A DNA stretch of 64,000 bases from positions 9,911,055-9,975,054 of the forward strand of contig NC_081541.1 in assembly GCF_901000735.1 (NCBI RefSeq), read 5' to 3'. Source of the DNA: Corylus avellana (Eukaryota > Streptophyta > Magnoliopsida > Fagales > Betulaceae). This document shows positions 37,641 to 49,154 of the stretch, piece after piece (the first letter of the stretch is position 1; every line of letters begins with the position of its first letter). A program made the position numbers and the translations under genes. Under the pieces are notes generated by a model. It was not told the origin of the DNA. It was given only the letters and a program-made list of their open reading frames with translations, and made no database searches.

Positions 37641-37969
37641 TCCTGCATTTAGAAAAATAAAAGGATGAAGCTTTTGCTTTCACTTGAACAACCAAACACA
37701 GCAGCAAACAACCATTAACAACATGAAGCACAAACAAGGTATAAAACACAACCTTCATAGACATAGTTATGTATGACTGTAAATGCCAGACAGAGAGAAA
37801 TCAAATTCATCATCTGATTTAACAAGCATGAAACCAACCCTACAAGACTATAACTAAAAAATATTCACTTTCCCCATTCTAAAGTCTATTAAGATAGGAG
37901 GACAAAACAGAGGGATACAGGGCCCTTTAAACCTACCCTTGTAGAGTAAATCCCAATCCCATGCACCGC

Positions 37970-38120
37970 ACCCTCGAAAGTTTCTCTACACGGAACTGGT
38001 TAAATCGTTGGCTTTTCACTAAGGGATTGTTTGCACCCATGAGGTGTTGAACCTTGGACTTTGAAGGGAGCAAACCCTCAAGACCAAGGCCTTCACCACT
38101 TGGGCCAACCCCTTGGGGTT
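37970..38120 (-). mobile_element. tRNA-derived SINE, Au-like (minus strand)
   Basis: On the minus strand the head reads GGTTGGCCCAAGTGGTGAAG (A-box), then GGCCTTGGTCTTGAGGGTTT, and GGTTCAACACC (B-box, degenerate). This is the pattern of the angiosperm Au SINE family. The body continues toward TTCTCTACACGGAACTGG as read on the plus strand. Confidence 0.6.
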
Positions 38121-38772
38121 AAAATGCCTTATATGATTATAAGTTCTCTAATAGAAGTTATGATGCAAGAAAACCGGGCTTGCTTAGCTTACTACGGTGA
38201 AGGAAATTTTCATTGATTGCAAGAGCTAGACAGTCAATTCAGCAGTTTACTTGCTTGGTCACTAGTGTGCCTCACTTATAAGTAGGCGTTTTCTTGGCAC
38301 GGTGGAAGCAAAGACTCATAATAGATTACTTTGATTATTAACACCACAAAAGAGATTCGATTCAGTAAAAAGGTCACCATCATCTTTTCTCAAGTCATCT
38401 CTGCACCAAAAACCATTGCAAGTTTGGAATTATAGACTTTTTATCTTTTGTCTAGAGGCTACCAACAATCTTCCATTTTATTTTGCAATAAGGAACAACC
38501 AAGTGCTTTTAAACCTTATCAGAGTGCCAACAAATTCAACTCATATAGACTGAATACTGGTGATGCTGTCTGAAAGCATCTAGTTTCCTCAAAACCACAA
38601 TTCTACCTGACGAAAATGATCTAGATGTTAATAGGTATTATTGATCAAACTCCTCGCGAGTCAGGTCAATTTTTTTTTGGCGATTGGCAACTATTAAGAA
38701 ATATCAAAAGGTTAAATATGAAGCCTTAGAATCAAATGCAACATATGTTAGTGAGAATGCGTATAAGACAGT

Positions 38773-38895
38773 TGTTAGAATATACATATATGAGTGAGCG
38801 CGATTAAATCCCACATCAATGGGAGTCACAAGAGTGAGTCATTGATATGATCCAACCTATAGGTTTAAGCTTTTGATTAAGATAATATTCTAACA
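38773..38895 (+). mobile_element. Small LTR (solo or TRIM-like) with adjacent primer-binding site
   Basis: The 123-base unit opens TGTTAGAATAT and closes ATATTCTAACA, a perfect inverted end with TG...CA. Immediately after it comes TGTTATATCAAAGCC, which resembles the initiator-Met-tRNA primer-binding site TGGTATCAGAGCC. No second LTR or coding region is visible, so it is a truncated element. Confidence 0.65.
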
Positions 38896-39903
38896 TGTTA
38901 TATCAAAGCCTTACTTGAGAGTTTCCTGGGTATTTGTATCCTTAACAACCCTTTTGAAAGTTTTAACAGTAATCAACTCTCAAAAAATGTGTTATAGTAA
39001 GAATAAAACACTTTTTTTTTTTAAGTACTTGAGAATAAAACGCTTCTATAATTAGAGCATCATTTTTTTTTTCTTTTTAGTTTAAGAATATGATAAGTTC
39101 AAGCTCAGTTTGTCATAAATCTGATGTTGATTTGTACTACCAAAATCATCGTGAAAACTAGTTATGCCGAGCAACCTCAAGAATCCCATTGGTTGTGGCT
39201 TCCTTAAATCTGACCAACACAGCCAACAAGCACCATCATAATCTAAAGGGACATGATGAACATCATCACTACTTATATAACGGACATAAAGATGCATGAT
39301 TTCTAGTCAGCACCTCAAATCAACCAATTTCAATTGAGTTCATTTCAAGAATACTTCCATTTTTCAATTCCTTTCCATTCATCCAAACCATCATTACAAT
39401 TCATTTTTCATCAAAAATACATTCAGAAAATTGGATACACTACAATATGAACGGATGAATTTAATTATTTAATTAATATTGTAACATTCAATATGCCACA
39501 ACCCTTCTAGAGTCTAGACCATGCAGACCTCCAATTCTAACGGGCTTTCAAAGCAAAGAAATTAGAAAAATACAGTTCGTGTAGGTCTTCCCACAAACAC
39601 CTTTAGGGACATATGGCTCCCCAACGAATTACTAGAGAACCAACACACGCAACAAGCATTACACTAAAACAGAACAAACCCATTTTCGCATATGATGGTA
39701 TTGTTACTGGGTATCAAAGTAAAATAGCAAAAGAGATCATGAAAGAATTATCTTCTCAGTACCATGAACGACTAGAAAAGGCAAAGCGACTATGCCAGTG
39801 AACTAAGAGTTTAAGGCAAAATGCTGTAAAGGGAGTGAGAGACTTACTGCTTAGAGCGGCGACGAAGAGAGATGGAAGCAGGCTGAGCAGAGAGAGAATA
39901 GGA

Positions 39904-40233
39904 CTGGAAGCTGCGAGAACAATTTGTGTCGAGAAGACTGACACTGCCCAGAAACTAATACAAAGCTGCTCAACTTCTAGAGCTTCCTAGAGAGGAAACG
40001 GGGCAGACGCGAAGATTATGGCATTTATTTTTGGTGTGAAGTGGAGCGTCTAATATATGGCATTTATTTCTGGAAGCTGCGAGAACAATTTGTGTCGAGA
40101 AGACTGACACTGCCCAGGAACTAATACAAAGCTGCTCAACTTCTAGAGCTTCCTAGAGAGGAAACGAGGCAGACGCGAAGATTATCAGATTATGGCATTT
40201 ATTTTTGGTGTGAAGTGGAGCGTCTAATATATG
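39904..40233 (-). repeat. Tandem duplication of the HSP70-8 leader/promoter
   Basis: A unit of 156 bases (39904-40059) is repeated at 40070-40233 (164 bases). The copies are near identical except for an 8-base CAGATTAT insertion and a few substitutions. Each copy carries, on the minus strand, a TATA-like ATATATTA (40058-40051 and 40232-40225) and a heat-shock-element-like array (39974-39993 and 40140-40158). Confidence 0.9.
39974..39993 (-). promoter_or_regulatory. Imperfect heat-shock element (copy 1)
   Basis: cTTCtaGAGctTCCtaGAG shows four alternating 5-bp units with the key C and G positions of nTTCnnGAAn kept, but three units deviate by one base. The same array recurs at 40140-40158. It is a candidate only. 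Confidence 0.3.
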
Positions 40234-40506
40234 AGCACTCGGACGCAGATCACATGTGTCACAAATTTAGCACTTTTATAAAAATTTTGACCTACAAAAA
40301 CAGAATTTGCATGAATTCTAACTTGAAAATCAGAAAGTTGGCAAGGATTCTTCATGTTTTTCACAAATTATATTAACTGTAAATGCTACGATGGTAAAGT
40401 TTGAATTGTTTTGTTTGGTATAATGATTAAAATTTTAAAAGTTAATCTAAAAAATATAGATAACTTCTTTATAATGTTAATAATCCAATTAAGGATCTAG
40501 ACTTTT

Positions 40507-40669
40507 AGGCCCCGTTTGGTTTGCGGAATAGATCTTTGGATTGGACTAGTTAATACTAGGTATAGTTAGTCTTTTGTTTGGTAACACTCTATTCTTGATA
40601 ATAGTCTATTCTCAATAGTAACTAATTATTTTTCAATGGACTAGACATTCCGCGAACCAAACGAAGCCT
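40507..40669. mobile_element. GTTTGG-type MITE
   Basis: Terminal inverted repeats AGGCCCCGTTTGGTTTGCGG and, as complement of the right end, AGGCTTCGTTTGGTTCGCGG enclose about 160 bases with an inner inverted repeat (ATAGACTAT-like words). No coding capacity. Confidence 0.75.
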
Positions 40670-41880
40670 TAGTATTAGGGTTTTTTTGGCGTTTGATAAA
40701 ATTACAATTTGACCTTTAAAATTGTGTTAAAAAAATACTTATTACTCATAATTTGAAAACGCAAGTTTTTTAATTTTTTGCGATTTAATTTAAAATAGTT
40801 TTTTTTTTTTTTTTTTAAGTGGATTACTGCTAAAGAAAATCATGATTTTTGCATCTTGTTTTTGTGGGAGGGAATATATGAAGGCCCTGAACCATCTGAT
40901 AGAAGCCACGTCTCACACATTATGATTGTGAGAATAGATGTGCGTGATTGAAGTCGCATTGGATCCCAAAACATTTTTGGTTAAAAAGTAATTGTTTGAA
41001 TTTTCCGGTGCTCGCGAAGTGTCGAGAGAAACCAACGTGGCCTGCGGAGTCAGTTTGTGCTGTTCACTTGTGTCACCGTCCAAGTGAACCGACTAGTTCT
41101 TTCGGATCGGGTGATTATGATCCATTTGCTTCTGACTTAACGAAAGCCCAAATTAAATATTGCCCGATCCGGTTAGCCCAAAATAAAAGTATCTACTTTA
41201 AGGGCCTGGCTGGGTTTTCTTGTACTAGCAGCAAAGTTCCATACAAGCTCGAAAATGGCAAGGATCTCAAAGAAGTGAGTTTGAATAAAGTTTTAAAAAT
41301 AGTTAAAATTGTTACAAAAAAAAAAAAAAAAAAGTTAAAATGAATTTTTGGTAAAAGCGTAAAAAAGTATTTTTTGAATTAAAAACTCTATTTCTCAAAC
41401 ATAATTTTAAACATGCTCTAAGTTAGTAACCAATTTTTGAAATATTAGTGTAATTGACAATTGTATAATGTTTTAGACAGCAGCAAAACTTGTGTGTCAT
41501 TTTCTTCTTTTATAGGCATTAGGTCATAGAGTCCTGCACGTTTGAGTCTAATGAGTCATGGAGCAAGGTGATTACCCTTATCTGTATCCTTATGTACAAT
41601 TCCAGGATTTGAAGGAATGTACCCTTATCCCGGGATTTCAGGAGGAAGGACTGATTTGTGAGTAATTTTAGATAGCCTACTTATATCCTATTAAGAATAT
41701 TATGTGACTATTAAAATTATTATTGAACTTGTGATTGATCATTATTGAAATTTGATCAAAAGGTAATTTTAATAGTCATATCATTCTTAATAGGACACGA
41801 ATAGGCCACTTAGAATTACTGGTTTGGGCATTTATTAGCTCTCGGTTGTGACATTGGAGACTCCTTTTACGTCTCTAGCA
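40670..41880. other. Intergenic DNA with promoter-like and coding-like scraps
   Basis: A less A/T-rich block at 40940-41275 contains several GCCCA/TGGGC words. It ends in ATGGCAAGGATCTCAAAGAA directly before a GTGAGT donor (41273 region), like the first exon of a truncated gene. A 36-codon open stretch starts at ATG 41559. Neither matches a family I know. Confidence 0.3.
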
Positions 41881-42150
41881 CTTCCTAAGGGTAAAAAAAT
41901 AGGTTACGGTTAATGGCTATTGGCTAAAATCGCTAATCTTAACCGCTTAGGTGGTTAGTAAAATTTCCTATCCTCCTATGCAATTAACTGGCGGTTAGCG
42001 GTTATTTAAAAAAAAAACAGAATTACATCGTTTCTATATATATATATATATATATATGAAACAATGTCGTTTTTGTGTTTAAATATGTATATATATAAAA
42101 AATGTATAAAAATCTAAAAATAATCTCATATGTAGAAGGGTATTACTATA

Positions 42151-42194
<44 letters not shown>

Positions 42195-42243
42195 GTTAGC
42201 GGTTAGCGTGGGCTGTTATTAACCGCCTATTCCCCCTAAGAAG
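41881..42243. mobile_element. MITE with GGTTAGCGGTTAG-rich arms
   Basis: The left end CTTCCTAAGGGTAAAAAAAT and the complement of the right end CTTCTTAGGGGGAATAGG are inverted repeats. GGCGGTTAGCGGTTA lies on both sides. The interior contains two (TA)n microsatellites, 42034-42057 and 42153-42190. Confidence 0.65.
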
Positions 42244-43480
42244 AGGTTATGGGCCTCTACTGGGTTTATGCTTTGGGCTTTGAGTACATATTTGAAGGCA
42301 GTGGCTTTGAAGGCCCAATTCCCAACATACTTTAACAAGCAGATTTTCCTGCGAGGCCTAAACTCAGCAGCAGGTTTGAGATGTCGATTGGCGTAAATCC
42401 CTCCATTTTAAAAATCTTATAATCGTGGTATTCACTGTATTGTGCTTCTAGTACACTTCGAATTAATTATGGCCCCCCGTCGATTAACTCTTCAAGAAAA
42501 AAATTAAAAAAAATAAAAGAAAGAAAACTGCCTTTAAGAAGCTAATTCTATCGTAGCAGTTATTGCATAGCAGTAGCAGTCAACTTCAAGGAACCGGAGC
42601 ATTTAGCCCGTCCCCAGCTCCACCTGAAGCGCAAAAGTGGGAAAATAAGGAATTTCGTGGGAGTAAATTTGCTCAGCAAAAGCATTTGGGGACTTGGTAT
42701 TAGCATGCCAATATTCAAACTCACAAATTTCGTCTTCTTTTCTTTGTTGAAGTCACATGCGCGCATGAATGCTTTCCAGTGTTAGAGGTGAGAATCACTG
42801 AACTTTTCATTTTTGATCTAATCTCTCTGTATAGGACATGAGATCGTAAGAAGTTGGTTCGAATTCAATATTTTTCTGAGCGTTGACATGTGGTTCTTTG
42901 TTAGAAATTAAGCATATCTACAGTCTTTTGACTTTTTTTTTTTGCTATTTTGAATTGTTCAAGGTTGGCAGGTTGCCGAGTCAAAGTAGATATCCAGGGA
43001 GGAAGTTAAATTAAGGGGAATTTTTTTCTAATAATGGGAGGGTTTACTTTCCTTTATTTAGGTAAAAACTGTTTGTTTGTTTGTTTCCAGATGTATACTT
43101 GAATTGTTCTGCAGAGAATAAAGGCATCTGGACATTTTCAATTGCCGTAGGAATTTTTCCTTGAAAAACCATTGGTTTTCTAGAAGAAACCGAACCACTT
43201 TGCCCCTTCTTTCGCTCTAGATCTCCTACATTTCAAACATAGCAAGGAAAGAAAAACCACCAGCTGGGTCTGGTTAATTAGCAAGTCAATGATCAATAGA
43301 TCATGCGATTCATGCCCCTCCCTCCTCCTCTATTAAATTAAGCAAAAGCAGACCGAGTCGATTGTTCTTGCTCTTACTGCAAGAAAAGGACTTGGAAAAC
43401 GCAAGTTGTCGGGCGTCCGGTGCTTATAGAGAAAGTCTAAGAAATTGTGTATATTGCAGCTTTAAAGCAAAGGCTGCCCT
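42244..43480. other. Region upstream of the amine oxidase gene
   Basis: No gene was recognised. A SINE-like B-box (GGTTCGAATTC) occurs near 42857. The last 100 bases before 43480 should include the amine oxidase promoter. Confidence 0.4.
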
Positions 43481-43481
43481 T

Positions 43482-43497
43482 TATATATATATACATA
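43482..43497 (+). promoter_or_regulatory. TATA box of the amine oxidase gene
   Basis: TATATATATATACATA lies about 60-70 bases before the likely ATG at 43556. With transcription starting about 30 bases downstream, the leader would be short and the alternative ATG at 43532 would lie very near the cap. Confidence 0.45.
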
Positions 43498-43555
43498 TAG
43501 GTACAATCTCAAGTATAGCACAATAAATTAAATGTGCCTTTTTGTACAGTTTCGA

Positions 43556-45225
43556 ATGGTCATGGGTTGTCGATCTTTTCTATTTCTAGTTCTAGGCTTT
43601 GTCCTTCAATGGTGCTTTGTGTCTTGTCTTTATCACCCGCTAGACCCTTTCAACTCTACAGAAATAGACCAAATAAGGACCATAATTCAAAAGTCTCAGC
43701 TTGGCTCACTTCCCAACCTAACCTATCATTCTGTTGATCTTGAGGAGCCAGAAAAAGAAGATGTCTTCAACTGGCTTTCTTCTAGTAAAGAAAGCAGCAG
43801 GCCTAGTCGTCGAGCCAAGGTGGTGGTTCGAGCCAGGGGTGAGACTCGTGAGCTCATTTTAGATTTGACAAATGGCTCAATCACATCGGACCAGGTTTAC
43901 AGCGGTCATGGCTACCCTCCTCTCACTTTTCCTGAACTTTACCAAGCCAGCAAACTTCCTTTACAGTATCCCAAATTCAAGGAGTCAATTCTCAGAAGGG
44001 GCTTGAATGTGTCTGAAATTTCCTGCGTGCCATTTACAGTTGGTTGGTATGGGGAAAGTGTTACAAAAAGAGCTCTTCGAGTTGCGTGCTTTTATCGTGA
44101 AGGGTCTGTTAATGTCTTTGTAAGGCCCATTGAGGGCATAACTTTGTTAGTTGATGTTGATGCCATGAAAATCACAATGTACACTGATAGATTTACAGCA
44201 CCCGTGCCTAAAGCTGAGGGCACCGACTTTCAATCACCAAATGGGGGGCCTAATTCGACTACTTATAACAAAACAAAACCTGGGTTCACCATTGATGGCC
44301 ACCAGGTCAGATGGGCTAATTGGGTTTTTCATGTAGGATTCGATGCTCGGGCTGGAGTTACCATATCAACAGCTTCAATATTTGATGCCAAACAAAGGAA
44401 GTTTCGGCGCGTGCTGTATAGAGGACATGTGTCTGAGACATTTGTGCCGTATATGGATCCTACTGTTGAATGGTATTTTAGGACTTTCATGGACGTTGGT
44501 GAATTTGGGTTCGGGCGAGCAGCTGATACCCTGCAGCCATTGACTGATTGCCCAGAAAACGCTGCATATATTGATGGGTTAATGGTTGGGCCAGATGGGC
44601 TGCCACAACAGGTACCGAGGGTAATTTGCATTTTTGAGCGACATGGTGGAAATGTAGCTTGGAGACATACTGAAATCAATGTTCCTGGGAGACTGGTAAT
44701 TAAGCTTGTGTTGCTGTTGTTTTGAATTTTTGTCTTGTTTTCTCTTGAATTGTTGGTGTTGTTTTGTTGTGAAGTTAACGTAATGTGGCTGCTGGTCTTG
44801 CAGGTAAGAGGTGGGGAGGCGGAAAGTACTTTGGTGGTTAGAATGATAGCCACTGTGGGAAACTATGATTATATTCTTGATTGGGAATTCAAAAAGAGTG
44901 GCAGCATCAAAGTTGGGGTAAGATTCTTCCTTTTAGTTCTACAAAGAAATAATTATTTGTTTGTTAAATCATTCTCTTTTTCATTTTTATTTTCTTTTTA
45001 TCAAAAATAAAAATATTAACAAAAAATTCAAAACCAAAAAGAAAAAAACACGCTTAACATTTGACAATAAGAAGAGCAAAGAAAATAAGCAACAATATAA
45101 ACGTTTCTATTTGTGTGAGAAATCCAAATTGTTCTTGATCACCCATAACACTATTTGTTTCATGTTTACATATCCCACAGCCCACAGACATTATCAAATT
45201 TAGGCCCTGGTTTTCAGGATAAGAA

Positions 45226-45267
<42 letters not shown>

Positions 45268-46795
45268 CATATGGAGAACAATGGTGTTAGGGAGCTAGGG
45301 AGTTACAACTAGGGATGTCAATTTGTATTTGCCTGTTGAGTTCGGCTATGTTGAAATATATGTATAAGATTATATAGGTCAATCATAACCAAACTCATTT
45401 AATTATATAAATCAAACTCATTAACCCTAACATTCTACTTTTATATTGGGCTCGTGTCAAATTTGCAGGTCATGTCAAAAATTACATGTTATTATGTTGT
45501 GTGTCGGATTCAGGTCATATCGAAGCATTGATATAAGATTATAACCCGATTCATTTAATTAAACGGGTTAGACTCTTCAACCCTAACCCTTTAATTTGGT
45601 ATTGAATTTATATCGGATTTGCAAGTCTTATAAAAAATTATCAGTTTTAGCTACAATCTTTAATGCAAATCCTTTATATTGACGATCTATGTAGCACTTA
45701 TCATGATAGTTATATCAAAATTTTTAATTTTTTTCACTCATGAACTATCACATGAATTTATAAAAAAATTGTGACAACTTAATAGCTTGAAATTGTTTTA
45801 AAAACATTAACGTTTCCTCTGAAATTATATCGTACGTTGAAATTTACCTAAAAACAAAATGATATATTCTCGTCTCTAAAATAAATAAAAAAATTATTTA
45901 TATTTTCAATTCTACTGTGGCCCTTTTTATATTTTAGAAATTGTTTTAAAAAAGCATTTCCTCTGAAAAATTTATTAGCAATTACAAAATATTTGGCATA
46001 TTTTCCAGGTGGATTTGACAGGTATACCAGAGATGAAGGCCACACCACACACAAATACCGGTCAAATAACGGAAAATGTGTACGGCACCTTAGTAGCAGA
46101 AAACACGGTGGCCGTCAACCACGACCACTTCCTCACATACTATCTAGATCTTGACGTTGACGGTGACGGCAACTCCTTCGTCAAAGCGAAGTTACAAACG
46201 GCAAGAGCAGCGCAGTCAAACGCCACCTCACCAAGAAAAAGTTATTGGACGGTGGTTACTGAAACAGCGAAAACTGAAGCGGACGCTAGGGTCCAGCTCG
46301 GCTTGGAGCCGGCGGAGCTGCTAGTAGTGAATCCCAACAAGAAGACGAGGCTTGGGAATAATGTGGGTTACGTGCTGATTAGTGGGAAGCCGGTTAATTC
46401 TCTTTTATCAGATGATGATTACCCGCAGATTAGAGCCGCTTATACAAAGTATCAAGTGTGGGTGACCGCCTATAACAAGTCAGAGAGGTGGGCTGGAGGG
46501 TTCTACACGGAAGGGAGCCGAGGAGATGATGGGTTAGCCGTTTGGAGCCAGAGGTAAAGTATCAATTTTGCAAAGTGAGGCTGATTTTAATCAAGTTTTG
46601 CTAATTAAGAAGATATTTGATGGTATTTGCAGGAACAGAGCTATTGACAACAAAGATATCGTTTTGTGGTACACGGTAGGGTTCCATCACGCTCCATGCC
46701 AAGAAGATTTCCCAGTGATGCCGACACTTCATGGCGGATTCGAGCTCCGGCCGGCAAATTATTTTGAAAGCAACCCTTTGCTTGAACAGAAGTGA
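43556..46795 (+). CDS. CuAO: Copper amine oxidase (primary-amine oxidase)
   Basis: Copper amine oxidases deaminate putrescine and other amines to aldehyde, NH3 and H2O2, in the apoplast or peroxisome. Four exons (43556-44695, 44804-44917, 46009-46553, 46633-46795) join in frame to 653 residues, the usual size. A hydrophobic signal peptide, [20 protein letters not shown], points to secretion. The catalytic base lies in [10 protein letters not shown] (about Asp313). The Tyr converted to topaquinone is in VGNYDY (about Tyr401, codon 44864-44866). Copper ligands are NHDHF (His456, His458) and GFHHAP (His618/619). The end [17 protein letters not shown] has no SKL-type peroxisomal signal. An in-frame ATG at 43532 would add 8 residues before the signal peptide, and 43556 is preferred. 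Intron 2 (1.09 kb) contains an (AT)n tract and repeat DNA. All key residues are present, so it is probably active. Confidence 0.95.
45230..45260. repeat. (AT)n microsatellite in amine oxidase intron 2
   Basis: About 15 AT units. It is followed from about 45310 by a GGGATGTCAATTTGTATTTG-type interspersed repeat with two diverged internal copies of an (A)CCAAACTCATTTAATTA-like motif. Confidence 0.85.
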
Positions 46796-47404
46796 TCTGA
46801 CCGACCTAATGTATTTGGCCCTCAGGCAAAATTTTAAAATTTGGTCTTATTTTTTTAATATTTAAATATTAATTAAATAATATTTATTTTAGTATGGCGG
46901 GAGATCTGCACTGAGTAATTTTTTGTTTGAGATTAAAATTACCATTTTGTCTTTACTCCTTGTTCATGTTGATGGTTGAAGACCTCGTGGCCATTGTGCA
47001 GAAGGCTTCCATATTATAACAACTAATAATATTGTTTTTTTAAAGCATGTTGAAGGCCTAAAGAAAACATGTTGAGGCATTGATATTATAAACAAATAAT
47101 AATATTTTTCTTAAACCATGTTAAGAGCCTTTATACAAATTTTTTTTTTTTGGCCTTATTAAAAAAAAATTTGGGTCTTAAAAAAAAAAAATTTAAGCCT
47201 TAAAATCTGGAGCTCTAAGCGCCGGCCCTGTAAAACATGTGAATGTAACCATGTTAGTAGAATTATATCCCTTGTTAGTAGCCACACATTCTTGCAAAAA
47301 TGTACTTTATACAAGTTTTAATTTCAGAATTGCTGGCAAAATTTATTGACGTTGAAATGGAAAAATTTGTTGGATAAACGTTCAAACTAGGCACTCTCAA
47401 GTGT
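46796..47404. other. 3' flank of the amine oxidase gene
   Basis: AT-rich DNA with an internal short repeat (AACAACTAATAATATTG and AACAAATAATAATATTT near 47018 and 47090). No gene. Confidence 0.4.
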
Positions 47405-49154
47405 CCTAATCAGGGCATATATTTGTATATACTTGTGAGATTTGTGTTTTTTATCGAGAAATTTATTATTTATATTCATAGAAAGTCTCAATATTCAAAA
47501 ATTTTTAGAAAATAAAAAGTTTTCGAAGTGCATAAAACTCCAATTGTTTGCATTGTACATGACAGATAATATTACAATGTCAATAACTTTTCAACCTCTA
47601 ATTTTTTTTTTTTTTTTCTTCACATCGTATTCCACTATAAAAGTTGAATTTTTTAGCTTTCCATTTTTCTCAACACTTATTTTTCTTTTTCTTTTTATTT
47701 ATTATCTTTTAAGTCTTATTATTTCATGTTCTTGAATAAAGTGATAAGTCATTTTACATCTAATAAGTAATAAAAGAAAAAAAGTTTTAAACGAAATTTT
47801 TGAAATAAAAGAAAGTGTTTTGATTGACAAATTAAATTATATAAAAATATTTGATTCTTTTTTAAATGTAAGGCTTTTAAAATTTGTTTGACAATACATG
47901 TTACGGTTGCTTATGAAAATATATATATATATATATAAAATTAAATTTGATAAAATCCTATCTAAGATTGACAATGTCACGAAAAAAATTAAATGGAATA
48001 TCCATATTACCAATTGAAAATGAGATGTTGAAAACTTTGATTATAAGAACTTAATTAGTAATTATGCATCATAAACAGTTAGAATAATGACTTTTAAATA
48101 AAAATATATAATATAAATGTTAAAATAAACATAAAATAATTAATTTTTTTTTTTTATAAGTAATAATTAATATTTAAATATAAGAAAAAAGTCCCACTTA
48201 AATTTTTTGCCCTTGGCTCCAAAACCTATGAAAACCTATCATAATATATATATTAATATAATTTTGTCCGATTCCCTCTATCGTATATTCCTCTTACATT
48301 ATTTTTTCCAATCCTCTACCCACGGGCCACGGCATTAGAGTTTGGAATCTTTGGACCTGTTGGATGGCTATTCTATTTGAAGTGTCAAGTGTGTGACGTG
48401 TGGACTTGAAATACATCAAGTCACTTGGCCCAACTGTCTTCAATGTTTCCAATTAGTTTTGGAATTGCATTTGCGGCGTAGATTGATTATATTCTTTCTC
48501 CCAAGCCACTTAAACTCCTTTGTTTTTAGATGACTTTTAACTTCCATAGACGACACTCTTATTTGGCCTTTATGTGGACTGAGCCAAAAACAGAGAGCAA
48601 CATCATGGGAAAGCATCCACTCTGTTAAGCCTGGCTTAAATATTAAGTCGCTAAATTACTATCTTTGTTAACCACTTATTTTGGATTATTTATCTTCTTA
48701 ATATGAGATCTGGATGTTACACTAACTAAGACAAATTCGAGCTCCGGCCACCAAATTATTTTGAAAGCAACTCTTTACTTAAATAGACATTCTTACAAAA
48801 ATATACTTTGATACAAATTATATTCCTTCTTCTTTTCTGCAAATGGCCAAGGAACAAGTAGGATTGATTGGTGTCAAAACGTCGAAGTCCAGCTCTCCAA
48901 ATTTGTTGTTTGAGAGTTGCACAATTCATGATCAATGACCATTACTTCACAAGTTTTAGCAGGCAATTCACGGCACTCCCAATTGTCTTAATCAGGGGGA
49001 TTTATTGCGGATTTTTCAGCTCTCTACCCACGGCATCTAATGGCGCTAGATGTTTTTGTCAAGCCAACTCCCCTAGCTGTTAGCCAGAATCTAAGGTTCC
49101 TGTTAGCCAGAAGCTTCCTGTTAGAAATTTAGAAAATTACAAGTGTCACGTGTT
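47405..49154. repeat. Segmental duplication, unit A
   Basis: Collinear with 53521-55693 in the same orientation. Shared landmarks in order are GTGAGATTTGTG, AAGTGCATAAAACTCCAATTG, CACGGGCCACGGCATTAGAG, GAGCTCCGGCCACCAAATTA, ATGGCCAAGGAACAAGTAGG and GTTAGCCAGAAGCTTC. Unit A stops exactly where the hAT element begins. Confidence 0.92.
48737..48786 (+). pseudogene. Relic of an amine oxidase last exon (unit A)
   Basis: The words ELRPPNYFESNSLLK followed by TAG match the last residues of the complete gene ([17 protein letters not shown]). Nothing of the exon upstream of this survives next to it. The following ACATTCTTACAAAAATATAC resembles 3'-flank DNA after the real gene (about 47285). Confidence 0.75.

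Larger units (their letters stand above)
37643..39847 (-). other. Probable 5'UTR intron of HSP70-8
   Basis: A GTAAGT donor at 39847-39842 and TGCAG acceptor at 37643 (minus strand) bracket 2.2 kb holding a SINE and a solo LTR. The first exon would lie just above 39848. The pairing is inferred from splice signals only. Confidence 0.5.

Noticed and set aside
44329..44853. 174-codon minus-strand open frame opposite the amine oxidase
   Set aside because: It is antisense to conserved catalytic-domain coding sequence and spans its exon-intron border.
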